This document shows positions 5,908-12,573 of a stretch of 12,573 nt of DNA, one piece after another. Under the pieces are notes generated by a model, which had not been told where the DNA came from, did no database searches, and saw only the letters and a program-made list of their open reading frames with translations. The number at the start of each line of letters is the position of its first letter. The stretch's first letter is position 1. The DNA comes from an uncultured Prochlorococcus sp. (GTDB lineage: Bacteria > Cyanobacteriota > Cyanobacteriia > PCC-6307 > Cyanobiaceae), in contig CACGIB010000017.1 in assembly GCA_902573045.1 (NCBI GenBank), positions 1 through 12,573 of the forward strand. The letters are read 5' to 3'. Position numbers and translations under genes: made by a program.

Positions 5908-7533
5908 TTATTTTTGTTCAGAAATTTCTTTACCATAACCATATGGTTCTTCAACTAATGGAGCCTCTCCTTCCCAATTTTCAACTGGAGGTGGAGAAGA
6001 TGTTAACCATTCAGGTGTAAGAGCATTCCAAGGGTTATCTCCAGCATTTTTTCCATTTCTCACACTAAGTAATACGTTAATTAAAAAAGGAATTGTACTT
6101 ATAGCCATTAAAAGAGCCCCAAGGCTACTAATTTGATTAACGAACTGGAATTGAGGATCATATTCTGCAACTCTTCTTGGCATTCCATTTAAACCGAGCC
6201 AATGTTGAGGAGCAAAGCACAAGTTAAATCCAATAAAAGTAATAATAAAGTGTAAAATTCCTAATTTTTCATTGAGCATTCTCCCAGTTACTTTGGGGAA
6301 CCAATGATAAATGGAAGAGAAAATAATAAAAACAGTCCCTCCATAAACTATGTAATGAAAATGGGCTACCACGAAATAGGTATCATGTACGTGAATATCG
6401 AAAGGTACCTGTGCTAAAGCAACTCCTGTAATACCTCCAAAAACAAAATTTATAATAAATCCGCAAGAGAATAACATTGCACTATTAATGGAAATTTTAC
6501 CTCCCCATAATGTCGCAACCCAATTGAAAAATTTTATACCTGTCGGAACAGCAATAAATGCTGTGGCGATAGTAAAGAATAATCTCATCCAAGGGGGCGT
6601 TCCACTAGTAAACATGTGATGCGCCCAAACAACTAAACCTAAAACTACTATCCCCATTATTGAAAAAACCATTGTTGTATATCCAAAAAGTGGTTTCCTG
6701 GCATGTACAGGAAGTATTTCACTAACTAAACCAAAGGCAGGAAGGACCATAATGTATACAGCTGGATGAGAATAAAACCAAAATAAATGCTGATAAACTA
6801 CGACATTCCCGCCTAAAACAGGATTGAAAAAACCTGTATTAGCGATGATATCGAAGCTAAGTAGAATTAAAGTACCTGCTAAAACAGGAGTTGACAAAAC
6901 AACTAATAGACTTGTTCCAAGCATTGCCCAACAATACATTGGCAATTGCATAAGTTTTAATCCTGGCCTTCTTAGTTTGATAATGGTCGCAATAAAGTTT
7001 ATTCCACCAAATATAGAACTGCCTCCAAGTAATAGAACGCTCAGAATCCAAATAATTTGTCCCGATTGAGGAGTAGTTATGCTCAAAGGAGGATAAGCCG
7101 TCCATCCAGCCTGAGCAGCACCCTCAACAAAATAGCTTGCTACCAGCATCAAACCTGAAGGAGGAATTAACCAAAAAGCAACGGCATTTAATCTTGGGAA
7201 TGCCATATCTCTTGCACCTACATAAAATGGAATTAAATAATTCCCAAAAGCACCATTAACTACAGGCACTATCCAAAGGAATATCATTATTGTTCCGTGT
7301 AGAGTTAAAACTTGGTTATAAACATCTCTCGGCATAAAGTCAGACATTGGACTAGCTAGTTCAATTCTTATAGCGCTCGCTAAGGTTCCTCCTATTAAAT
7401 AGAAAAGAAAACCACAGACTAGGTATTGTATCCCAATTACTTTATGATCAAGGCTAAAACTAAAGTATCTAAGCCAGCCTTTAGGTTGAAGGCTTTCATT
7501 ATTAGTTTGTTGTGGATCAATTGATATTGTCAT
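5908..7533 (-). CDS. ctaD: Cytochrome c oxidase subunit I (aa3 type, A2-like proton channel)
   Basis: The 541-residue catalytic subunit, which reduces O2 to water at a heme a3-CuB centre and pumps protons across the membrane. Ligands are all present: His79 (heme a, TLHGT), His256 (CuB) with Tyr260 (crosslinked Tyr), His305-His306 (CuB, AHHMF), His391 (heme a3) and His393 (heme a) in DTYFVVAHFHYIVYGG. The D-channel entry Asp109 lies in GARDMAFPRLN. Helix VI reads FYSHPAVY (253-260), so the Glu of the usual HPEVY is replaced by Ala while a Tyr-Ser pair precedes the His. That is the YSHPxVY signature of A2-type heme-copper oxidases. Length and the roughly 12-helix layout are normal. The start overlaps the ctaC stop (ATGA), with a strong Shine-Dalgarno inside ctaC. 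Confidence 0.98.
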   Translation of the reverse strand: MTISIDPQQTNNESLQPKGWLRYFSFSLDHKVIGIQYLVCGFLFYLIGGTLASAIRIELASPMSDFMPRDVYNQVLTLHGTIMIFLWIVPVVNGAFGNYLIPFYVGARDMAFPRLNAVAFWLIPPSGLMLVASYFVEGAAQAGWTAYPPLSITTPQSGQIIWILSVLLLGGSSIFGGINFIATIIKLRRPGLKLMQLPMYCWAMLGTSLLVVLSTPVLAGTLILLSFDIIANTGFFNPVLGGNVVVYQHLFWFYSHPAVYIMVLPAFGLVSEILPVHARKPLFGYTTMVFSIMGIVVLGLVVWAHHMFTSGTPPWMRLFFTIATAFIAVPTGIKFFNWVATLWGGKISINSAMLFSCGFIINFVFGGITGVALAQVPFDIHVHDTYFVVAHFHYIVYGGTVFIIFSSIYHWFPKVTGRMLNEKLGILHFIITFIGFNLCFAPQHWLGLNGMPRRVAEYDPQFQFVNQISSLGALLMAISTIPFLINVLLSVRNGKNAGDNPWNALTPEWLTSSPPPVENWEGEAPLVEEPYGYGKEISEQK

Positions 7534-8333
7534 AAATTCACCTCTGGTTTTTTATTGTTGTTAAACCATTCGTTGTAATCAGATTCTTCTTCAACAATTA
7601 TGGAGGCTCTCATCCCTCCATGATATGGGCCACATAATTCTGCGCAAATTATCGGATATTTTCCTACTTTTGTAGGAGTGAAATTTAGAATAGTAGGTTG
7701 CCCAGGAATAATATCCTGTTTAATTCTGAACTCTGGCACCCAAAAAGCATGAATGACGTCTTTGGATTCCATTTTCATTGATACTTTTTGATCAACAGGA
7801 ACGTGTAGTTCTCCTGATATGAAATTGCCCTTGGGATAATTGAATAGAAATGCAAATTGCATAGCTGAAACTTCAATTGATAAATTATTTATTGCTATTT
7901 CATTATCAGAAGTTTGACTTATTCCAGCCCATATTTTTTCAGAATTAGAACTCATCATTTCGTGGTTATGATTTAGTTCTTTCATCCCTCCCATTCGATC
8001 GTAGATGTTGTAGCTATATAAACCTATTAACAAAACAATTATTGAAGGAATAATTGTCCATACAATTTCTAAGCTTAAATTTCCCTCTAAAGCTATACCA
8101 TCACCTATCTGATCATTTCTTTTCCTGAACTTAAATAAGCTATAAATAACAGCTATTGTCATTCCTATAAAAATAATTAATCCAGTGATAAAAAGAATTT
8201 TAAAAAGTTCATCGTAAATTGGTGCATTAATACTTGCTTCCGCTGGAAGCAAATTTACATTAAAACCAATCCAAAAAGATATAGCAAAAACGAGTGAAAT
8301 AATTAGTATTAAATAAATGTTTTTATTTAACAA
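7530..8333 (-). CDS. ctaC: Cytochrome c oxidase subunit II (CuA)
   Basis: A 267-residue subunit that receives electrons from cytochrome c6/plastocyanin-like donors and passes them through CuA to subunit I. It has an N-terminal signal/anchor (residues 5-29), two membrane hairpin helices (about 45-66 and 88-108), then a cupredoxin domain. The CuA site is complete: His195 (VIHAFWVPEF), Cys230, Glu232, Cys234, His238 and Met241 in CAELCGPYHGGM. The electron-entry aromatic stretch reads MQFAFLFNYP (158-167) and has Phe where many oxidases have Trp. A His/Met-containing insert (residues 114-127) follows helix 2. The start is a TTG with a weak AGAG about 8 bp upstream; no ATG fits better before the signal. 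First gene of ctaCDE. Confidence 0.96.
   Translation of the reverse strand: MLNKNIYLILIISLVFAISFWIGFNVNLLPAEASINAPIYDELFKILFITGLIIFIGMTIAVIYSLFKFRKRNDQIGDGIALEGNLSLEIVWTIIPSIIVLLIGLYSYNIYDRMGGMKELNHNHEMMSSNSEKIWAGISQTSDNEIAINNLSIEVSAMQFAFLFNYPKGNFISGELHVPVDQKVSMKMESKDVIHAFWVPEFRIKQDIIPGQPTILNFTPTKVGKYPIICAELCGPYHGGMRASIIVEEESDYNEWFNNNKKPEVNL
7538..7544 (-). promoter_or_regulatory. ctaD: Strong Shine-Dalgarno for ctaD, inside ctaC
   Basis: Read on the minus strand, GAGGTGA lies 4 bases before the ctaD ATG and matches the anti-Shine-Dalgarno complement well. It is built from the last ctaC codons (Glu-Val-Asn-Leu) and combines with the ATGA stop/start overlap. It supports the ctaD start and efficient expression of subunit I. 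Most other starts in this window lack such a site. Confidence 0.7.
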
Positions 8334-8353
8334 TTGATCTCTAAAAATTTGTA

Positions 8354-8359
8354 TTTATA
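8354..8359 (-). promoter_or_regulatory. Possible -10 element for ctaCDE
   Basis: On the minus strand this reads TATAAA within GAATATAAATAC, about 20 bp before the TTG start of ctaC, which would leave a short leader. No -35 match lies at normal spacing. The call rests on a single hexamer in A/T-rich DNA. Confidence 0.22.
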
Positions 8360-8523
8360 TTCTCAAGATATTCAATTTTTTTAATCCTGCATCCTTTGTT
8401 AAAAGAAAAACATTTAAATTCACAACTTCTTAAGATTTATGAAATAAAAGGCGTATTATTAATAACTTTTTAGAGTTAATTGTCAGGGAAAAAAGATTAA
8501 ATTAGTAAATTATTTTTTAAATT

Positions 8524-8550
8524 AAACATATTAATTTTTAATTAATGTTT
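8524..8550. repeat. Imperfect inverted repeat upstream of ctaA
   Basis: AAACAT at 8524-8529 pairs with ATGTTT at 8545-8550. After a 2-base bulge, TAAT (8532-8535) pairs with ATTA (8541-8544) around a TTTTA loop. The repeat ends 21 bp before the ctaA ATG. It could be an operator or a leader hairpin. All pairs but one are A/T, so stability would be low and chance formation is possible. Confidence 0.35.
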
Positions 8551-8571
8551 GGTTTTTGAATCTAATTTATT

Positions 8572-9522
8572 ATGCAAAATAATAGGTTTATCCATTTGAT
8601 TAATAACCAATTATATAAATCAAAATATCTGACAATTTTTAAAAGGTTGGGAAGTCATAGTGTATTTGCACTTATCGCACTAATCGTAATTGGAGGTGCT
8701 ACGAGAGTCATGGAGGCGGGACTTGCCTGTCCAGATTGGCCATTATGTTATGGATCTTTTTTGCCTTTTAAACATATGAACCTAAGAGTATTTCTAGAGT
8801 GGTTTCATCGTCTAGATGCTTTTCTGGTTGGAATATTAATTCTTTTTAAATTTGCGCTTTCAATTATTTGGAAAAATGAAATTCCAAATTGGTTACCTAA
8901 AACTTATTCATTATTACTTTTTCTCGTTATTGTCCAAGGTTCCTTTGGAGCTTTAACAGTAATAAACCTGCTTGATTCATATTCTGTTACTGGCCATCTT
9001 TTAATAGCTTTTCTACTTCTCATTACAACAATTTCAATAAATCAAAATTTAGAAAATGACAACTTTGAAGAGCCATTTATTTGGTGGAGATTATTATTAT
9101 TTTTTCCTCTTTTACTTACGCTGATTCAATCTTTTATTGGCGTAAGGCTTGCATCAACCTGGTCAGCACATATTTGCTTATCTTTTAATAAACAATGTCT
9201 AATTCTAGATACTCATAAATTATTTGCTTTTCCAATTGCTTTCTCAATTTTATTGATTATTGCTATTTCAATTTATAAGAGAAGTTTGCTTAATGAAAAT
9301 TGGAAATATCTCACAACACTTATTTTTCTCTTGTTTTCCCAAATTACTTTGGGTGTTTTAAGTCTTAAAACAAATTTGAATGAACCTATTTTTATTATCG
9401 GTCATCAACTTAACGCCTCCTTATTTATTGCGATATTAACAACATTAATTTTTAGAAATCCTTTTACCAAAAAAGTTCTAAACCACTCCCTTAATCCCCA
9501 AACGGTCGGTATTAACTCATGA
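8572..9522 (+). CDS. ctaA: Heme A synthase (CtaA/Cox15)
   Basis: A 316-residue, eight-helix membrane enzyme that oxidises the C8 methyl of heme O to a formyl group, giving heme A for CtaD. Its two four-helix halves each carry a His pair: His79 and His142 (EWFHR, TGHLL) in the first, His215 and His278 ([16 protein letters not shown]) in the second. Glu77 of EWFHR matches the ExxHR motif implicated in catalysis. The family loop [12 protein letters not shown] (residues 50-61) supplies Cys53/Cys59, and a second pair, Cys202/Cys209, lies in the corresponding loop of the second half, as in Cys-containing Bacillus-type enzymes. ATG start, no Shine-Dalgarno. The stop overlaps the ctaB start by an ATGA, so the two are translationally coupled. 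Confidence 0.96.
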   Translation: MQNNRFIHLINNQLYKSKYLTIFKRLGSHSVFALIALIVIGGATRVMEAGLACPDWPLCYGSFLPFKHMNLRVFLEWFHRLDAFLVGILILFKFALSIIWKNEIPNWLPKTYSLLLFLVIVQGSFGALTVINLLDSYSVTGHLLIAFLLLITTISINQNLENDNFEEPFIWWRLLLFFPLLLTLIQSFIGVRLASTWSAHICLSFNKQCLILDTHKLFAFPIAFSILLIIAISIYKRSLLNENWKYLTTLIFLLFSQITLGVLSLKTNLNEPIFIIGHQLNASLFIAILTTLIFRNPFTKKVLNHSLNPQTVGINS

Positions 9523-10520
9523 ACAGTAGTAACTTAGAAAACTTGAACTATAAATCTTCAATTAGGGATGAAGTTGTACCTTCAAGAAAAAGATTAACTT
9601 TGCCACCTTGGCTTGAAGTAGCAAAACCCAGATTAATCCCACTTTTACTGGCAACAACTTTGGGAGGAATGGCTTTAACAGAGGAATGGCCTTTGTCTTC
9701 ACCGAAACTTATCTGTACTTTAGGAGGTGGAGCTTTGGCAGCAGCAGCAGCAGGAGCTCTTAATTGCTTGTGGGAAATGGAATTAGATAAAAGGATGACA
9801 AGAACTAGCAAAAGAGCTTTGCCAGCAGGAAAGTTATCATCTGAGACTGTATTTTTAGCTGCCGTATCATGTACTTTGGCAGCTTCGATGCTTTTAGTAA
9901 GTGGTGTAAATTATTTAGCTGCGGGATTAACTCTGCTTGGCCTATTTAGCTACGTAATTTTATATACAGTTATTTTGAAACCTCGTACGACAAAAAATAT
10001 TGTTTTCGGAGGAGTGGCTGGTGCGATACCACCTTTAGTTGGAGCATCTGCTGCTACAGGGCATGTAGGTCTTAGTGGTTGGTGGTTATTTGGTTTAGTA
10101 ATGTTGTGGACTCCAGCTCATTTTTGGGCACTTGCAATTTTGTTGAAGGATGATTATGCATCTGTCGGTATTCCTATGCTTCCTTCTGTTAAAGGATCTG
10201 TTTTTACTGCTAAAGCGATTTCTCGTTACGGATTGGCAACAGTTTTAATGAGTATAATGGGAGTCTTTGCTTTACCTGAAGGCGGTCTCTTATACGGAAT
10301 TATGTTATTGCCATTTAATGGAAGACTTTTGCAGTTAATAAACAAATTAAAGAAATCTCCTGATGATCTTTCAAGAGCAAAATCTCTTTTTAGGTGGTCT
10401 ATTTTATATATGTTTGGTATTTGTCTTTTGTTATTAATTTCCAGAACCCAACTATCAGTAGAATTTGAGCAGCAATCAAGGCAAATATTTTTCTCTTTAG
10501 TATCCCTGTTTAGTAATTAA
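9519..10520 (+). CDS. ctaB: Protoheme IX farnesyltransferase (heme O synthase)
   Basis: A 333-residue UbiA-superfamily membrane prenyltransferase that transfers farnesyl to protoheme, producing heme O for CtaA. The first prenyl-diphosphate motif reads [15 protein letters not shown] (residues 82-96): Asn82 and Asp90 are kept but the middle acidic position is Glu86, where most homologues have Asp. Downstream KRALPAG replaces the usual RPLP. Other family blocks are intact: [12 protein letters not shown] (149-160), [12 protein letters not shown] (164-175), [10 protein letters not shown] (197-206) and [11 protein letters not shown] (212-222). A hydrophilic N-terminal extension of about 30 residues precedes the first helix. 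The start lies in the ATGA overlap with ctaA. The exporter ATPase gene follows 39 bp downstream on the same strand. Confidence 0.96.
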   Translation: MNSSNLENLNYKSSIRDEVVPSRKRLTLPPWLEVAKPRLIPLLLATTLGGMALTEEWPLSSPKLICTLGGGALAAAAAGALNCLWEMELDKRMTRTSKRALPAGKLSSETVFLAAVSCTLAASMLLVSGVNYLAAGLTLLGLFSYVILYTVILKPRTTKNIVFGGVAGAIPPLVGASAATGHVGLSGWWLFGLVMLWTPAHFWALAILLKDDYASVGIPMLPSVKGSVFTAKAISRYGLATVLMSIMGVFALPEGGLLYGIMLLPFNGRLLQLINKLKKSPDDLSRAKSLFRWSILYMFGICLLLLISRTQLSVEFEQQSRQIFFSLVSLFSN

Positions 10521-10559
10521 ATTAGATGTAAAATGTTTTTTAAGTAAATAGTAAGTTTG

Positions 10560-11576
10560 ATGAATTATATAAAAGTTAAAGGACTCTCAAAATCTTATTC
10601 AGATATCAATGCATTAAAAAATTTATCGATGGAAATTGAAGCTGGCACATTATTCGGAATACTAGGTCCAAATGGTGCTGGCAAATCAACGCTAATAAAA
10701 ATACTCGCTACTTTAATAGAGCCTGATAGTGGAGAAGTTTTTATAAATAATATTAATTTGATAAAAAATTCAAGGAAAATTAGAGAATTAATTGGTTATG
10801 TTGCCCAGGATATTGCACTGGATAAGATATTAACTGGACGAGAGCTTTTGGATTTTCAATCAGATTTATATCACATTAATAAAAACAAAAAATTTGAAAG
10901 AATAAAGAAATTAATAGATCAATTAGAAATGAATGATTGGATTGATCGTAAGTGCGGAACTTATTCAGGGGGAATGAAAAGAAGAATAGATCTGGCAGCT
11001 GGACTTTTACATTTGCCCAAAGTATTAATATTAGATGAACCTACAGTTGGTTTGGATATTGAAAGTAGGAATATTATATGGCAACTTTTGAAAGATTTGA
11101 GAAATAATGGAATGACTATTATTTTAAGCAGTCACTATCTTGATGAAATAGATAAATTGGCAGACAGATTAGTGATAATTGATGATGGAAGAGTTATAGC
11201 TCAAGGTGCTCCTGCAGAACTCAAAAAAAAATTAGGAGGAGATAGAGTAACTTTGAAAGTAAGAGAATTTAGTAATCAGGAAGAAGCAAAAAATATATGT
11301 CAAATTTTATCTTCAATAGATGGAATTAGTCAGATTATCATAAATGAAGCGCAAGGTTTCTCGATAAATTTTGTAGCAGATAAGGATAAAGATTTACTTA
11401 CGAAGCTCAAAGTGGAATTGGCCTTCTCAAAGTTTGAAATTTTTTCTCTTACTCAAAGCCAGCCAAGCTTGGATGATGTATATCTTCAGGCAACCGGGAA
11501 AACATTATTGGATGCTGAAATTTCTATGGCAGGTAAAAGAGACCTAAAAAAAGAATCAAAACAATCAATGCGATAA
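10560..11576 (+). CDS. ABC exporter ATP-binding protein (DrrA-like, ABC-2 type)
   Basis: A 338-residue ATPase. It has Walker A GPNGAGKST (residues 36-44), Q-loop Gln83 (GYVAQD), the signature YSGGMKRR (135-142), Walker B VLILDEPT with Glu160, and the switch His192 (SSHYLDE). A C-terminal extension of about 115 residues resembles the DUF4162-type tail of DrrA/CcmA-like exporters. It should pair with the permease encoded 49 bp downstream. A TTG three bases upstream is in frame, but ATG 10560 gives the natural MNYIKVKGLSKSY start. Substrate is unknown: drug, lipid, or a heme-pathway molecule cannot be told apart from the sequence. It lies directly after ctaB, so it may be co-transcribed with the heme A genes. 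Family assignment is firm. Confidence 0.93.
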   Translation: MNYIKVKGLSKSYSDINALKNLSMEIEAGTLFGILGPNGAGKSTLIKILATLIEPDSGEVFINNINLIKNSRKIRELIGYVAQDIALDKILTGRELLDFQSDLYHINKNKKFERIKKLIDQLEMNDWIDRKCGTYSGGMKRRIDLAAGLLHLPKVLILDEPTVGLDIESRNIIWQLLKDLRNNGMTIILSSHYLDEIDKLADRLVIIDDGRVIAQGAPAELKKKLGGDRVTLKVREFSNQEEAKNICQILSSIDGISQIIINEAQGFSINFVADKDKDLLTKLKVELAFSKFEIFSLTQSQPSLDDVYLQATGKTLLDAEISMAGKRDLKKESKQSMR

Positions 11577-11598
11577 AAAAAACTTTTGGTTAACTAAC

Positions 11599-11604
11599 TA
11601 TAAT
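11599..11604 (+). promoter_or_regulatory. Possible internal -10 element before the ABC permease gene
   Basis: A perfect TATAAT lies in the 49-bp gap between ATPase and permease genes, 21 bp before the permease ATG. No -35 is recognisable. It may give the permease an extra start site, but a chance match is quite possible. Confidence 0.28.
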
Positions 11605-11625
11605 GAAAACTAATGACTCCTTATT

Positions 11626-12453
11626 ATGGAATTACAACAATATAATTTATTTTTTTTATATCAAGAAACATTTGCCCTAACAAAGAGATTATTTATTCAA
11701 TTAAAAAGAAGACCATCAACTCTATTAGCTGGAATATTACAACCCATAATTTGGCTTTTTTTATTTGGGGCATTATTCTCTAAAGCTCCTCAAGGTTTTT
11801 TACCAGGAGTTGATTCTTATGGGAATTTTTTAGGAGCGGGACTTATCGTTTTTACTGCTTTTAGCGGAGCACTAAACTCTGGTCTTCCTTTAATGTTTGA
11901 TAGAGAGTTTGGATTTCTAAATAGATTACTTGTGGCTCCTTTGACAAGTAGATTATCCATAGTTTTATCTTCTTTTTTTTACATAACAATCCTGAGCTTT
12001 GTTCAGAGCATTGTCATAATGGTTGTTTCATACATTTTGGGTTATGGATGGCCCAACTTATATGGTTTAGGAATTGTGTTTACAACACTAATTTTATTAG
12101 TTCTTTTTGTGACATCAATAAGTTTATGTTTAGCGTTTGTTTTGCCCGGACATATTGAATTAATTGCTCTTATATTTGTAATAAACTTACCTCTTCTTTT
12201 TGCGAGTACTGCTTTAGCTCCAATCTCTTTCATGCCTAATTGGCTTGGGTGGTTAGCCTCATTAAATCCATTAACTTTTGCGATTGAACCTATTCGTACT
12301 GCTTATACAGAAACCATGAATTTAGAATTAGTGGCTTTACATGCCCCATATGGTGATTTAACTTGTAAGAGTTGTATCTCAATTTTATTTTCTTTAACAG
12401 TTTTTTCCTTGATTATCATAAGGCCTCTGTTAAATAGAAAGTTAAATTCATAA
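11626..12453 (+). CDS. ABC-2 type exporter permease (DrrB-like)
   Basis: A 275-residue, six-helix permease with hydrophobic segments near residues 33-51, 66-86, 112-137, 146-172, 177-200 and 247-266. The family-typical cytoplasmic segment FDREFGFLNRLLVAPLTSR (91-109) and the LASLNPLTFAIEPIRTAY block (210-227) are clear. It presumably forms a dimer that partners with the upstream ATPase to export an unidentified substrate across the plasma membrane. A CxxC pair (TCKSC, near residues 247-251) at the edge of the last helix is unusual for a permease. ATG start, no Shine-Dalgarno. The next gene begins 4 bp after the stop. Confidence 0.92.
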   Translation: MELQQYNLFFLYQETFALTKRLFIQLKRRPSTLLAGILQPIIWLFLFGALFSKAPQGFLPGVDSYGNFLGAGLIVFTAFSGALNSGLPLMFDREFGFLNRLLVAPLTSRLSIVLSSFFYITILSFVQSIVIMVVSYILGYGWPNLYGLGIVFTTLILLVLFVTSISLCLAFVLPGHIELIALIFVINLPLLFASTALAPISFMPNWLGWLASLNPLTFAIEPIRTAYTETMNLELVALHAPYGDLTCKSCISILFSLTVFSLIIIRPLLNRKLNS

Positions 12454-12457
12454 ATTT

Positions 12458-12573
12458 ATGCTTTCAAAAAATCATCTAATAGTAGTTTTTAAAAAAGCTT
12501 CTTCAGAAAATAATGTTTTGCTTAAAGATAATATCGTTCTTAAATGGGTGCATAGATTTGGGATTGATTCTTT
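12458..12573 (+). CDS. 5' end of an unidentified gene (partial)
   Basis: An ATG 4 bp after the permease stop opens a frame of 38 codons that runs off the window edge without a stop. The start reads MLSKNHLIVVFKKASSENN, then LLKDNIVLKWVHRFGIDS. It has mixed hydrophobic and charged composition, no signal peptide, and no motif I recognise. The tight spacing suggests it is in the same unit as the exporter genes. Confidence 0.6.
   Translation, partial: MLSKNHLIVVFKKASSENNVLLKDNIVLKWVHRFGIDS

Larger units (their letters stand above)
8334..8571. other. Divergent control region between ctaC and ctaA
   Basis: This 238-bp A/T-rich gap separates the oxidase structural operon (minus) from the heme A biosynthesis genes (plus) and must hold promoters for both. 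I see no ORF, tRNA or canonical NtcA site (GTA-N8-TAC). Visible elements are a TATAAA on the minus strand, a TTGTCA at 8480-8485 that resembles a -35 for ctaA but lacks a good -10 at 17 bp, and an imperfect inverted repeat at 8524-8550. Confidence 0.6.

Noticed and set aside
6824..7105. Open frames on both strands inside ctaD
   Set aside because: Shadow frames of a highly conserved gene; their sequences look like out-of-frame translation.
9738..9752. (GCA)5 triplet repeat in ctaB
   Set aside because: It encodes the Ala-rich helix before Asn82 that is normal in CtaB, so no phase-variable role is supported.
9548..9811. 87-codon minus-strand frame opposite ctaB
   Set aside because: Antisense shadow; its Ala/Lys-rich composition comes from the ctaB Ala/Gly codons.
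12042..12233. 63-codon minus-strand frame opposite the ABC permease
   Set aside because: Antisense shadow of a clear membrane protein, no independent support.

Overview
The window looks like a core-genome stretch of a high-light-adapted Prochlorococcus (marine picocyanobacterium). The reasons are the very low GC content, tightly packed genes with almost no intergenic space, few Shine-Dalgarno sequences, and proteins recognisable as cyanobacterial types: a UPF0284 protein, DUF2232, a cyAbrB-type regulator and a ctaCDE cytochrome oxidase divergent from ctaA/ctaB. The genus is inferred from remembered family sequences, not from a search. Nothing suggests a mobile element, CRISPR array, prophage, tRNA or rRNA gene.

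Layout. (1) 1-2940, plus strand: the 3' end of an unidentified gene, a DUF2232 polytopic membrane protein, a CobT-like UPF0284 protein and a Tat/lipoprotein-type solute-binding protein. The last three overlap or abut, so they look like one transcription unit. (2) 2929-4071, minus strand: an aldo/keto reductase with a two-cluster ferredoxin-like tail, whose 3' end overlaps the solute-binding gene by 12 bp. (3) 4184-4837, plus strand: riboflavin synthase, divergent from the reductase. (4) 4848-8333, minus strand: ctaC-ctaD-ctaE followed by a cyAbrB-type regulator. (5) 8572-10520, plus strand: ctaA and ctaB, overlapping by an ATGA, divergent from ctaC across 238 bp. (6) 10560-12453, plus strand: ATPase and permease of a DrrAB-like ABC-2 exporter, then the first 38 codons of an unidentified gene.

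How the genes work together. CtaB farnesylates protoheme to heme O and CtaA oxidises heme O to heme A. Heme A goes into CtaD, which with CtaC (CuA, electron entry) and CtaE forms an aa3-type terminal oxidase. Enzyme and cofactor genes thus share one divergent control region. CtaD carries the YSHPxVY variant of the proton-channel helix instead of the HPEVY Glu. Riboflavin synthase makes the flavin precursor. The UPF0284 protein keeps CobT-like catalytic motifs and may activate the lower ligand of (pseudo)cobalamin.

No clearly new multi-gene system was found. The most interesting points are the DUF2232/CobT-like/solute-binding gene cluster, the His/Met-rich insert in CtaC, substitutions in otherwise conserved residues (CtaB, CtaE, the reductase), and the exporter placed straight after ctaB.
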